DNA from: Rhodospirillales bacterium | Lineage (GTDB): Bacteria > Pseudomonadota > Alphaproteobacteria > Rhodospirillales > Casp-alpha2 | Direction of reading: 5' to 3' | Length of the DNA stretch: 64,000 nucleotides | Assembly (NCBI GenBank): GCA_017644185.1 | Contig: JAEPMA010000002.1 | Coordinates: forward strand, 429,229-493,228 | In this document: positions 1 to 7,608 of the stretch, in pieces | How the letters are laid out: every line of letters begins with the position of its first letter | Numbering within the stretch: the stretch's first letter is position 1 | Program-made: the position numbers and the translations under genes | Notes under the pieces: generated by a model | What the model was told of the DNA's origin: nothing | What the model saw: only the letters and a program-made list of their open reading frames with translations | Databases searched by the model: none

Positions 1-441
1 GAGCTGCTGTTCGGGCGAGAGATTGCGCTTCACCCAGATGAAGCGGCCGTCACCGGCAAGATGCTTGGCGAGCTTATCTGCATCAACGTCCGGGAAGACA
101 TCGGCGATCTTGCGGGCCGCGTCTTCGGGGTCGATCACTTCGGACGGGTCGGCGTAAAGGGAGGCTGTCGGCAGGCTCGACGCGAGCACCACGCCATTAC
201 GGTCGACGATGTCCGCGCGGCTGACCAGGGGCGGCGGTTGCGTCGCCAGGGTCGCGCGGTCGTCCTGTTCCGTTTGACCGATCACGGCCAAATCGACGAG
301 GCGCGCACCGATCCCGGCGAAGGCGATTGCGATCACGGCGGCGGTCACCAGAAGCCGGTTGCGGCCGGTCTCCAGCGCCTGCTTGCCGAAACCTTCGATG
401 CGGCGGTGTTCGCTCGCGGGGGGAAGCTGACGGACGGTCAT
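1..441 (-). CDS. ftsI: Penicillin-binding protein 3 / FtsI, N-terminal part
   Basis: Septal peptidoglycan transpeptidase of the divisome, acting at the inner membrane with its catalytic part in the periplasm. Only the first 147 residues are in the window; the reading frame runs off the left edge and the transpeptidase domain is not visible. A short cytoplasmic tail is followed by one membrane segment at about residues 29-51. The motif RADIVDRNGVVLA at 75-87 is the usual start of the PBP dimerisation domain. The ATG overlaps the ftsL stop as ATGA, so translation is coupled. Gene order mraZ-rsmH-ftsL-ftsI makes the assignment secure. The start was read directly from the reverse strand. Confidence 0.93.
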   Translation of the reverse strand, partial: MTVRQLPPASEHRRIEGFGKQALETGRNRLLVTAAVIAIAFAGIGARLVDLAVIGQTEQDDRATLATQPPPLVSRADIVDRNGVVLASSLPTASLYADPSEVIDPEDAARKIADVFPDVDADKLAKHLAGDGRFIWVKRNLSPEQQL

Positions 442-779
442 TGCACGCCCTCCACCTTCGTGATCTCGGTATCTTTCGACGCTTCGTCGGCACGCGCCGG
501 GAGCGTGTCCAAAATCTTGTCGGCATCGCCGATGCGCTCAGCGTCCAGCGGGCCGACTTCCAGATACTTGCCCGCCAAGGTGCGCAGGCGCGCCGGCTGG
601 TTCAGGTGCGCCCATTCGGATTTAAGGACGTGAATGCTTTCCTGCGTTTCGACGATCTCGCGGCTGAGGTCGCGCATCTGATCGTCCAGGTCCTGCACCC
701 GGTACTTGACGACGAACAGCGCCACGCTGGCGGCGGCCGCCAGTAGAAGAAGCATCAGGGTTGAGCGTTTGATGATCAT
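438..779 (-). CDS. ftsL: Cell division protein FtsL
   Basis: Small bitopic divisome protein, 113 residues. It has a short cytoplasmic N-terminus, one membrane helix at about residues 6-24, and a heptad-like stretch at 25-60 of the kind that zips FtsL to FtsB. The segment LNQPARLRTLAGKYL (59-73) resembles the conserved region of alphaproteobacterial FtsL proteins. A longer frame extends into rsmH, but the ATG at 779 has the strong ribosome site GAGGAGG just upstream and gives the normal FtsL architecture, so it is preferred. Sequence conservation in this family is weak; position between rsmH and ftsI decides the call. Confidence 0.9.
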   Translation of the reverse strand: MIIKRSTLMLLLLAAAASVALFVVKYRVQDLDDQMRDLSREIVETQESIHVLKSEWAHLNQPARLRTLAGKYLEVGPLDAERIGDADKILDTLPARADEASKDTEITKVEGVQ

Positions 780-789
780 GACCGCCTCC

Positions 790-1737
790 TCACGCCGCTT
801 CCAGCAGCGGGGCCGCGGTACGCACCCCCCACCTGAGGCGCGCCGACCGGGCACGCGGATTGCGGTTGATCTCGGCATCCGACGGCGTGCGGCCGCGACG
901 TTCCGGCACTTCGAAAATAGTGGCGGCTTCATCGCCCTTGACCGGCATGTGGCGCGACGGCTGCGGGCCTGCGCCGCTCCGCTCCTGGAAGAACGTCTTC
1001 AGGCGACGGTCTTCCAACGAGTGGAACGAGACCGCGGCCAGACGGCCACCCTCACGCAACAGCGCGGCGGCGGCAGCCAGGCCGCGGTCCAGCTCGGCCA
1101 GCTCCTCGTTGACGTAGATCCGGAGCGCCTGAAACGTGCGCGTTGCCGGATCGATGCCATCCTTTGAACGCCGGACCACGCGGCGCACCACTTCGGCCAG
1201 CTGGCCGGTGCGGGTGATCGGCGATTGTTCGCGAAGCTCGACGATGGCGCGCGCGATCTTGCGCGACGCGCGCTCTTCGCCGTAGCGATAGATAATGTCG
1301 GCCAGTTCCTTTTCGGCGAGCTTGTTGACGGCGTCCGCCGCGCTCATGCCGTCTTTTTCCATCCGCATATCCAGCGGCCCGTCGAAGCGGAACGAAAAGC
1401 CCCGCGCCGGATCGTCGATCTGCATGGAAGAAACACCGAGATCGAGGGCGATCCCATCGACCTGGGTCACGCCGACCCCCATCAGAAGCTCGCGCATGTC
1501 CCCGAAGCGCCCGTTGAGGACGGTGAGACGGTTGCCGTATCCGGCGGCCATCTCGTTGCCCGCATCGGCGGCGTCGGGATCGCGGTCGATGCCCCAGACG
1601 GTGCAATCGGCGGCTTCAAGCAAGGCACGCGAGTACCCGCCGGCACCGAACGTCGCATCGACATAGACGGCCCCGTCGCGGGGCGCCAAAACATCCACCA
1701 CGTCATCCAGCAGAACGGGGATGTGTTTTTCACTCAT
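790..1737 (-). CDS. rsmH: 16S rRNA (cytosine(1402)-N(4))-methyltransferase RsmH
   Basis: SAM-dependent methyltransferase that modifies C1402 in the ribosomal P site (formerly MraW). The 315-residue length is normal. The N-terminus has the family signature HIPVLLDDVVDVL (5-17), then the SAM-binding loop VDATFGAGGYS at about 26-36, and the C-terminus has the typical NPRARSARLRWGVR run. It follows mraZ after 3 bp and precedes ftsL after about 10 bp, so it lies in the dcw operon. Confidence 0.97.
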   Translation of the reverse strand: MSEKHIPVLLDDVVDVLAPRDGAVYVDATFGAGGYSRALLEAADCTVWGIDRDPDAADAGNEMAAGYGNRLTVLNGRFGDMRELLMGVGVTQVDGIALDLGVSSMQIDDPARGFSFRFDGPLDMRMEKDGMSAADAVNKLAEKELADIIYRYGEERASRKIARAIVELREQSPITRTGQLAEVVRRVVRRSKDGIDPATRTFQALRIYVNEELAELDRGLAAAAALLREGGRLAAVSFHSLEDRRLKTFFQERSGAGPQPSRHMPVKGDEAATIFEVPERRGRTPSDAEINRNPRARSARLRWGVRTAAPLLEAA

Positions 1738-1740
1738 CGC

Positions 1741-2211
1741 TCAGCCCTCCCCGCCGGCGTCACTGGGACGGCGCAGCTTGAGGGTGAGGCCCCGCGTACG
1801 TGCGCGCTCGAACGCGGGCTTGCGGGCATCGGTATATGCTTTCGGCGCCCACATCTGAAAGGTGCGGCCACGCCCGACAAAGGTGATCTCGTCCTTGACC
1901 CCGATATTGCCCAGAAATTCCTCGGGGACGACGATCCGGCCTTCGCCGTCGAACGGCAGACGTTGCGCGCTTTCGACGATGATAGATAGGTCGTCCTGCT
2001 CGTCGGAGAACATCGGCAGATCTTCCAGACTGTCGACGATTCGCTCCATGAAACTCTCGGCGCAGGCCTCGAGCGCGGACTGACGGAAAGACGGAAACAC
2101 GTAGACACCCTGAAACCCCTCGCTGTCGAACAGCGAGCGGAAGGTCTTGGGCACGGAGACGCGGCCTTTTTTGTCGACCTTGTTCGTGTGTGTTCCCGTA
2201 AAGACGCCCAT
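1741..2211 (-). CDS. mraZ: Transcriptional regulator MraZ
   Basis: First gene of the dcw cluster; a DNA-binding protein that in E. coli represses its own operon. The 156-residue protein shows the two AbrB-like MraZ repeats, each with the DxxGR signature: DKKGR at residues 13-17 and DGEGR at 88-92. The ATG at 2211 has AAGGAG nearby upstream. Five TGGG boxes at 10-bp spacing lie 89-133 bp upstream (2300-2344) and are the obvious autoregulatory target. Confidence 0.97.
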   Translation of the reverse strand: MGVFTGTHTNKVDKKGRVSVPKTFRSLFDSEGFQGVYVFPSFRQSALEACAESFMERIVDSLEDLPMFSDEQDDLSIIVESAQRLPFDGEGRIVVPEEFLGNIGVKDEITFVGRGRTFQMWAPKAYTDARKPAFERARTRGLTLKLRRPSDAGGEG

Positions 2212-2299
2212 TTAGGGCTCCTTAATTCCAACGCGTTAAAAACGGCTTCTGCCGTCTTCCCCCCGAACACGTGACCGGATTTGGCGCACGTACCCTTTA

Positions 2300-2344
2300 T
2301 GGGATAATTTGGGATATCATGGGTTTTTATGGGCGTCAATGGGT
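2300..2344 (+). promoter_or_regulatory. Array of five MraZ boxes overlapping a putative mraZ promoter
   Basis: On the plus strand TGGG occurs at 2300, 2310, 2320, 2330 and 2340, i.e. five TGGGN units separated by exactly 5 nt. E. coli MraZ is known to bind three TGGGN repeats with 5-nt spacers. On the minus strand (the mraZ strand) a candidate promoter overlaps the array: -35 TTGACG at 2339-2334 and a weak -10 TATCCC at 2316-2311, spaced 17 bp. The boxes are on the strand opposite to mraZ. The rest of the 342-bp gap 2212-2553 holds the mraZ leader, a TTAACCAT half-site (minus strand, 2363-2356) of the type recognised by CtrA, and a palindromic repeat near 2496; I see no gene in it. Confidence 0.8.
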
Positions 2345-2495
2345 TCCGTCTCCATATGGTTAACGCAACCCCAAGGGAATCTGCGGCATTCCGCGACTTT
2401 CGCGATACCTGTATTGCAGCCGTGAGTGTCGAAACGATGGGCGGATTTGGGTCATTTCGGGGCGGGCACAGCACTGCCCAGATACGCACGACATT

Positions 2496-2522
2496 GTCAT
2501 TCCCGCGCACCCGGGAACCCAG
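2496..2522 (+). repeat. Palindromic repeat, copy A (degenerate)
   Basis: One of five copies in the window of a 27-bp palindromic unit that begins GTCATTCCCGCG and ends CGGGAACCCAG. In this copy the middle is altered (CGCACCC instead of CGAAAGC), so the hairpin is imperfect. It lies 31 bp before the GIY-YIG start and is inverted relative to copy B at the end of that gene. Confidence 0.75.
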
Positions 2523-2553
2523 AAATGCGGCTGGTCCTTGCATATCTCTATGA

Positions 2554-2865
2554 ATGGAGAAGTCCGGCTACGTCTACATCCTCGCCAGCAGGCGCAACGG
2601 CACCCTTTATACTGGGGTTACGTCGGATCTCGTCCAGCGGGTCTGGCAACACCGCAACGGAATATCAGGCAGATTCACAGAGAGATATGGCGTCAAGACG
2701 CTCGTACACTTTGAAATTTTCTCGAACGTCGAAGACGCCATCCGGCGCGAAAAAGCGATCAAGAAATGGTATCGAAAGTGGAAGCTAGATCTGATCGAAC
2801 ACCATAATCCCGGCTGGCGGGATTTATGGCCCGATATCGCTGGGTCCCCGCTTTCGCGGGGATGA
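2554..2865 (+). CDS. GIY-YIG nuclease superfamily protein
   Basis: Small single-domain protein of 103 residues. It carries GYVYIL (5-10) and LYTGVT (18-23), the two halves of the GIY-YIG motif, followed by the helix RVWQHRNG (29-36) and a basic C-terminal helix KKWYRKWKLDLI. These are the features of YhbQ-like stand-alone GIY-YIG proteins; the cellular substrate is not established for most of them. The last residues (AGSPLSRG) and the stop codon are encoded by palindromic repeat B, so the gene end is built from the repeat. The gene is bracketed by inverted repeat copies A and B, which suggests that gene and repeats may have spread together. Confidence 0.85.
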   Translation: MEKSGYVYILASRRNGTLYTGVTSDLVQRVWQHRNGISGRFTERYGVKTLVHFEIFSNVEDAIRREKAIKKWYRKWKLDLIEHHNPGWRDLWPDIAGSPLSRG

Positions 2866-2866
2866 C
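2840..2866 (-). repeat. Palindromic repeat, copy B
   Basis: Reverse-orientation copy with the hairpin CCCCGC-TTTC-GCGGGG. It contains the last codons and stop codon (2863-2865) of the GIY-YIG gene. It is inverted relative to copies A and C. Confidence 0.85.
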
Positions 2867-2889
2867 GAGATTTCATATCCCTCTTCATT

Positions 2890-2916
2890 GTCATTCCCGC
2901 GAAAGCGGGAACCCAG
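2890..2916 (+). repeat. Palindromic repeat, copy C
   Basis: Forward copy with perfect arms TCCCGC-GAAA-GCGGGA flanked by GTCAT and ACCCAG. It sits 23 bp after copy B in inverted orientation, so B and C can form either two small hairpins or one long cruciform. It lies just beyond the 3' end of rnpB. Confidence 0.85.
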
Positions 2917-2985
2917 AACAACGAGGAATGCCGGCAGACGGCAGCCTGGCCAACCCATCCACCCCAAGCTGCCTGCGGCATAGTA

Positions 2986-3368
<383 letters not shown>

Positions 3369-3375
3369 GGCGGAC

Positions 3376-3400
3376 ATTATATAAGAGCGCGCACTGCGGC
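3376..3400 (-). promoter_or_regulatory. rnpB promoter, -10 element overlapping the upstream stop codon
   Basis: On the minus strand a perfect TATAAT occupies 3381-3376, about 7 nt before the inferred rnpB 5' end at 3368. A possible -35 (TTGCCG) lies about 15 bp further upstream. The -10 hexamer overlaps the stop codon (3379-3377) of the amidase gene, so the promoter lies in the 3' end of that gene. Confidence 0.65.
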
Positions 3401-4063
3401 AAGCGTGCGGCGTGTTTCCTCGTCCGGATTGCCGTCGAACCAGCGCGGCCGGAAGTGCCGCTGAAAGGCGGCGATGGCGGCAGGCTCGTTGGAGACGTCA
3501 TAGCCGATCTCGACCAGAATCTTGAGCACTTCGTAATCTTCACACGGTTCCGGCAGGTTATCCGTATCGGGCCAGAGACCCACCCCGGCCCCGGCCAGCA
3601 TCGCCCAGTCGAACAGCTCGCCCGGATCGAGCTTCCGCGTCGGCGCCACGTCAGAATGGCCGACGACATTGCGCGGCAAGATACCATGGCGCTGAACGAT
3701 GTCCTGACACAACGGCAACAATGAGCGCGTTTGCGCCGCCGGAAATTCCCGGTAGCCCCACTCGTGTCCGGGATTGACCAGCTCGATTCCGATCGAGCGG
3801 CTGTTGACGTTCGTTTCGCCCCGCCACGATGCGACACCGGCGTGCCAGGCGCGCGCCTCTTCGCCTACGAGATCATAGACATTGCCGTCCTCGTCGATCA
3901 GGTAATGCGCGCTCACCTCGGCCGCCGGGTCGCAGAGACGTTCCAGCGCCTCTGCGCAGGTCTTCATACCGGTATAGTGAAGCACCAGCATGTCGATCGG
4001 CGCACCTTCACGGCCGTTAAAGTTGGGCGAGCGCCACTCAAGAATCTGCACATCCCCGTTCAT
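3377..4063 (-). CDS. AmpD-like N-acetylmuramoyl-L-alanine amidase
   Basis: Zinc amidase that cleaves the bond between MurNAc and L-Ala of muropeptides, in recycling or wall remodelling. Amidase_2 fold: zinc ligands fit H29 (LVLHYTG), H136 (VVGHSDVAPTRKLDPG) and D146, with the helper region WHAGVASWRG at 73-81 and SIGIELVNPG at 90-99. The C-terminal about 60 residues look like a peptidoglycan-binding helical tail, as in AmpD/AmiD-type proteins of 220-280 residues. No signal peptide is visible, which favours a cytosolic recycling role. The start overlaps the stop of the EamA gene (ATGA). Confidence 0.9.
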   Translation of the reverse strand: MNGDVQILEWRSPNFNGREGAPIDMLVLHYTGMKTCAEALERLCDPAAEVSAHYLIDEDGNVYDLVGEEARAWHAGVASWRGETNVNSRSIGIELVNPGHEWGYREFPAAQTRSLLPLCQDIVQRHGILPRNVVGHSDVAPTRKLDPGELFDWAMLAGAGVGLWPDTDNLPEPCEDYEVLKILVEIGYDVSNEPAAIAAFQRHFRPRWFDGNPDEETRRTLAAVRALI

Positions 4064-4956
4064 GTCGGCGGCCCTTGCAATGTCGAGATCCGCCGGGCCC
4101 GTCTCGCCAGCACCATCTGGCGGACGGTGATCAGCGCCACGCCCCCCAGGATCATCCCCCCACCGATCAGTTTCGTGAGCGTCAATTCATCACCCATCAC
4201 CGTGACGCCACTCCCCACCGCGATCAGCGGCACGAGCAGATTATAGGGGGCAACCGCCGTCACGTCGTATCGGTTCAACAGCCAGTACCAAAGCCCATAC
4301 CCGGCGATCGAACTGGCCAGGGTCATGTATGTCAGCCCATACCAGAAACGGGGCGGCGCCGAGATAACCCGCGTCATCTGATCGGCCTCAAACAAAAACG
4401 ACATGCCGAGCGCGACCGGGGCCACGATCAAACCCATCCATGCAATCAGGCTGAACGGCGACACGTCCGGGATTTGCTTGGCCCGGATCGAACCCAGCGC
4501 CCACATCGCCGCGACAAAGACCAGGATCAACAGCGCGACGACATCGACCCCGGCCGTCGGCACGCCGATCAGGATCACGATCCCGATAAACGCCATCGCC
4601 ATACCAGCCATCCGCCAGACGCCGAAGGTCTCCTTCAGCATCAACCACGCCAAAAGCACGACGAAGGGCGTGCCCAATTGCAGCACGATCCCGGTCGTCG
4701 AGATATCGAGGAACTGAATAGCATAGAACAACAATGAGAAATGCCCGACCCCCATGATCAGGGCATATCCGGCGATATCCTTGGTTCGCTCTTTCGGCAC
4801 CCTTAGGAAGGGCGCCAGCAGGATCGCCAACAACGCGAAGCGAATGGCCGTCACGAAATAGGGCGGCACCTCGGTGACCGCGACCTTCACGGCGACGAAA
4901 TTGCAGCCCCAAAGTGTCACGGTCGCAAGCGCAGCGACGACACCGATCAGTGGCAT
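4060..4956 (-). CDS. EamA/DMT family transporter
   Basis: Inner-membrane drug/metabolite transporter superfamily protein of 298 residues. It consists of two EamA repeats with about ten hydrophobic helices, starting with the typical GVVAALATVTLWGCNFVAVKVAV near the N-terminus. The closest named relatives would be YdcZ/RhaT-like exporters such as O-acetylserine/cysteine exporter EamA, but the substrate cannot be read from sequence. It is upstream of and coupled to the amidase gene, although a functional link is not obvious. Confidence 0.88.
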   Translation of the reverse strand: MPLIGVVAALATVTLWGCNFVAVKVAVTEVPPYFVTAIRFALLAILLAPFLRVPKERTKDIAGYALIMGVGHFSLLFYAIQFLDISTTGIVLQLGTPFVVLLAWLMLKETFGVWRMAGMAMAFIGIVILIGVPTAGVDVVALLILVFVAAMWALGSIRAKQIPDVSPFSLIAWMGLIVAPVALGMSFLFEADQMTRVISAPPRFWYGLTYMTLASSIAGYGLWYWLLNRYDVTAVAPYNLLVPLIAVGSGVTVMGDELTLTKLIGGGMILGGVALITVRQMVLARRARRISTLQGPPT

Positions 4957-4996
4957 GGGCGTTCCTTAAACTTGGCCGGCTTTACCACCGGCGGCC

Positions 4997-5752
4997 TCAC
5001 GAGAACCCGCGGGCTTTCTTGATGCGGTCGTAGGCGTCGTTGATCTTGGCCAGCTTCTCATTCGCCAGTTCGATGAATTCTTCCGGCATGCCCTTGGCCA
5101 TCAGGGTGTCGGGATGGTTTTCACGGACCAGATCCCGATACGCCTTTTTAATGGCCGATTCGGACGCATCCTTGGAAACCCCCAGAATGTCATAGGCGTC
5201 GTCGGCCCGAACCGAACGGCCACCCTCGCCCTTCCAGCCACCGAGGTAAATCGTCTGCAGCCGGTCGAAGTCGCGTTCGGAAAAACCGAAAAGAAGCGCC
5301 ACCTTGCGAAGATAGTCGATCTCGCCCGGGTGGATAACGCCATCCGCCTTGGCGATGTGGAATTGGGCGCCGATGATCTCTTCCAGGAGATGCCAATCGC
5401 CCCGGAACATCTCGGCGATTTGTTCGGCATAAGGTTCGAAACCTTCCGCGCTTTCCTTCGCCTCATCGAAGATCGCGGCGACGGTGGGCACATCCTCGGG
5501 TTCGATGTGGAACAGCTGCTTGAAGGCGTCGACCTCGTCGCGCGTGACCCGGCCGTCGGCCTTGGCCATTTTCGCCGACAGCACGATCACGGCGGTCGTG
5601 AAGGCGACTTGTTTATCGTCCTGGTCCAGCTTGCCGGATTTCTTGTTCTTGTCGACCACGTGGTGGCCGGCAACGGCGCCGATGATCGCACCGATGGGTC
5701 CACCGACGGCAAAACCGGCTACGCCGCCGATGACCTTGCCCCAAACGCTCAT
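4997..5752 (-). CDS. DjlA-like TerB/DnaJ domain protein
   Basis: Co-chaperone-type protein of 251 residues. Residues 9-31 are a glycine-rich hydrophobic segment (GGVAGFAVGGPIGAIIG...) likely to insert in the membrane. A TerB-like helical domain follows at about 45-165 with paired acidic loops KADGRVTRDE and KADGVIHPGE. A C-terminal J domain spans about 185-251 with the Hsp70-activating HPD at 213-215. This order matches DjlA, which stimulates DnaK. Confidence 0.88.
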   Translation of the reverse strand: MSVWGKVIGGVAGFAVGGPIGAIIGAVAGHHVVDKNKKSGKLDQDDKQVAFTTAVIVLSAKMAKADGRVTRDEVDAFKQLFHIEPEDVPTVAAIFDEAKESAEGFEPYAEQIAEMFRGDWHLLEEIIGAQFHIAKADGVIHPGEIDYLRKVALLFGFSERDFDRLQTIYLGGWKGEGGRSVRADDAYDILGVSKDASESAIKKAYRDLVRENHPDTLMAKGMPEEFIELANEKLAKINDAYDRIKKARGFS

Positions 5753-5761
5753 TTCGTCGGT

Positions 5762-6526
5762 TCAACCCCCGCTAGTGCTGCCGGACCCGATCCGCCCCGC
5801 CATCGGCAACTTCAACGCCGGCTCGGCCAAGTCCAATCCAAACGTGAGGCCAAGGATATTGACCTCGATCCCCTCTTCTCTCGCCGCCAGAATACCAAGC
5901 AAACCGAACAATGAAACCTGATATCCGGTGCCGCTCGGCGCCTCGGCGAAAATCCCGCCGTGAGGGATATAATCCTTGCCGATCGCGGTCGGTGGCAAAT
6001 CCAGCCTCAGTTCCGGCACCGCGCGGGCGACGTGCGCGGTGAAGGTATTGGAATTCGGGCCCGGCCAGACGGTGTAGGTCTCGTTGTACGGGTAGCTCCT
6101 GGCGGCCGCATCGACTTTCTTGATCAAGTCGTCCACGCCCGCGCCCCGGATGTCGGCGAGGATCGTCGGCGGCGCACCGTACCACCGGCCGTCCGGCGCG
6201 CGGTTCGAAATCGCCACCGCATCGCCGCCCCGGTACGCGCGCCAGCCCATCACCTCGTATACCGTAAAGCGCGGCGCGTCGGTCGGCTTGACCGCGACCC
6301 ACGTGTGAATTCCGAAATAACCACGCCAATTATAGGCGCGCGCACCATAAACCTGGATCACGGCATCGCGCACCTGGGCCGGGTCGGGCGCGATCCCAAC
6401 CGATTCGCGGCTCGCCGTCCGCCAGTCGGCCTTCACGTTATGCCGGTCCAAGGCCGTGACCGCGGACCCTGCCACGGCCAAAGCGAAAATCAATGCCACC
6501 CGGCGCCAGAATTTCCAATGTCGCAA
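5762..6526 (-). CDS. DUF3750 domain protein
   Basis: Protein of 254 residues with one N-terminal hydrophobic segment (about 8-26), then a soluble domain. The blocks GYFGIHTWVAVKP, YEVMGWR, YPYNETYTVWPGPNSNTF and LPPTAIGKDYIP agree with the uncharacterised DUF3750 family. No biochemical role is known to me. The conserved HTWVA, WPGPNSN region has the look of an NlpC/P60-like fold with a His, but this is only an impression. It sits 9 bp upstream of the DjlA-like gene on the same strand. Confidence 0.8.
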   Translation of the reverse strand: MRHWKFWRRVALIFALAVAGSAVTALDRHNVKADWRTASRESVGIAPDPAQVRDAVIQVYGARAYNWRGYFGIHTWVAVKPTDAPRFTVYEVMGWRAYRGGDAVAISNRAPDGRWYGAPPTILADIRGAGVDDLIKKVDAAARSYPYNETYTVWPGPNSNTFTAHVARAVPELRLDLPPTAIGKDYIPHGGIFAEAPSGTGYQVSLFGLLGILAAREEGIEVNILGLTFGLDLAEPALKLPMAGRIGSGSTSGG

Positions 6527-6574
6527 AATCCTCTACTCCGCTTGCGGTCGTTTCAGTTTCGCGTCCGTGCTGCC

Positions 6575-7519
6575 TTACCTCAGGAGCCGCCGAAAGACGG
6601 GCTTAAGCACGATCGGCATAATGTATATAGGGAACTGTCCCACCGCAAAGAAGAGTGGCACGTCCGGATCCACGCTGGCGGGCAAAACAGCCAAGATTAT
6701 GGCGAGATTGCGGGTGCCCGAAATAAACCCGGCGCTGATCGAGGCGCGCCTGCCCGCCCCAGGCACGGCATAAATGAAGACCACGTAACTGGCCGCCATC
6801 ATCCCCGCATAGACCACGAACGAGATCGCCGCGACGAAAACGATATAGGCCGGATCTCCGATCAGGCGGTCGGTGACCCCGTCCATGATCCCGATGGCGA
6901 AACCGATCAGTAATACAACGGCGACCGAATCGAAAAACGTCCCCGACCGTTCGACGCGGGGCCCGCCCATCAGCTTGCGGGTGACGATGGCGGCGGCCGC
7001 CGACGACAGGACGAGCGCCGACATCCGTCCCATCATCGCGAACGGGTCCGCGCCCATGTCGAACCCCAGCAGCGTCAGCGCCACAAGGGGAAGCGTAATC
7101 GGCACCAGCAACGTGGTGATCACCAGCACGATGAGAAGGAGCGCGCCGTCCAAGCCAAACATGATCCCCAACGTCGGTGTCGAGAACAGTGACGACGAAG
7201 CCGCGGTCAGGATCAGGGCGGCCTCGAGACCCGGGCGCAAGTCGACCCCCATCAGAATCAAAGTCATCAATAACGGCGTGATGACCAGCATCCACGTCAC
7301 CAATGCGATGACCAGCATCGGGCGGCGCATCCGTTCGACGACATCCCGGAATTCGATCCGCACCATGGCGAGAAACAACAAACCCCAGACCGCTTCTGCC
7401 AGATAAGGCCGCAGTTGCAACGCCAGTCCCGGCATCAACAGCCCGAGAAAAATGCCGCCCGCCATCGCCTGCGGCGCGTAGCGGCTCAAGAACGCCAGAA
7501 TTTTATTCAACACGCCCAA
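6575..7519 (-). CDS. Bile acid:sodium symporter-like (BASS superfamily) membrane protein
   Basis: Polytopic inner-membrane protein with 9-10 hydrophobic helices and the BASS-like pattern of a Gly/Pro-rich segment in each half (ILTAASSSLFSTPTLGIMFG; FISGTRNLAIILAVLP). The GTRN motif in the second half is characteristic of this fold. The substrate is unknown. The longest frame starts at 7561 (ATG) but has no ribosome site; a TTG at 7519 has GGGGGG six bases upstream and removes a Gly-rich hydrophilic tail, so I chose it. It is divergent from the DUF898 gene. Confidence 0.75.
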   Translation of the reverse strand: MGVLNKILAFLSRYAPQAMAGGIFLGLLMPGLALQLRPYLAEAVWGLLFLAMVRIEFRDVVERMRRPMLVIALVTWMLVITPLLMTLILMGVDLRPGLEAALILTAASSSLFSTPTLGIMFGLDGALLLIVLVITTLLVPITLPLVALTLLGFDMGADPFAMMGRMSALVLSSAAAAIVTRKLMGGPRVERSGTFFDSVAVVLLIGFAIGIMDGVTDRLIGDPAYIVFVAAISFVVYAGMMAASYVVFIYAVPGAGRRASISAGFISGTRNLAIILAVLPASVDPDVPLFFAVGQFPIYIMPIVLKPVFRRLLR

Positions 7520-7608
7520 ACAGTTCCCCCCCGCCTTGCCGCCCCCGTCGCTTTCGTGCATCGATAGTGGGCGGCGCGCATTGCCGCAAGTGGAGACCGT
7601 CCCGGCTG

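Noticed and set aside
2300..2344. Ten-bp direct repeat as a microsatellite or phage-type iteron
   Set aside because: Only TGGG is conserved, the other bases vary, and position before mraZ with the 5-nt spacer rule explains it as MraZ boxes.
2495..2916. Repeated palindromes as a CRISPR array
   Set aside because: Copies are few, alternate in orientation, and are separated by a gene or by very short linkers of unequal length; there are no spacers and no cas genes.
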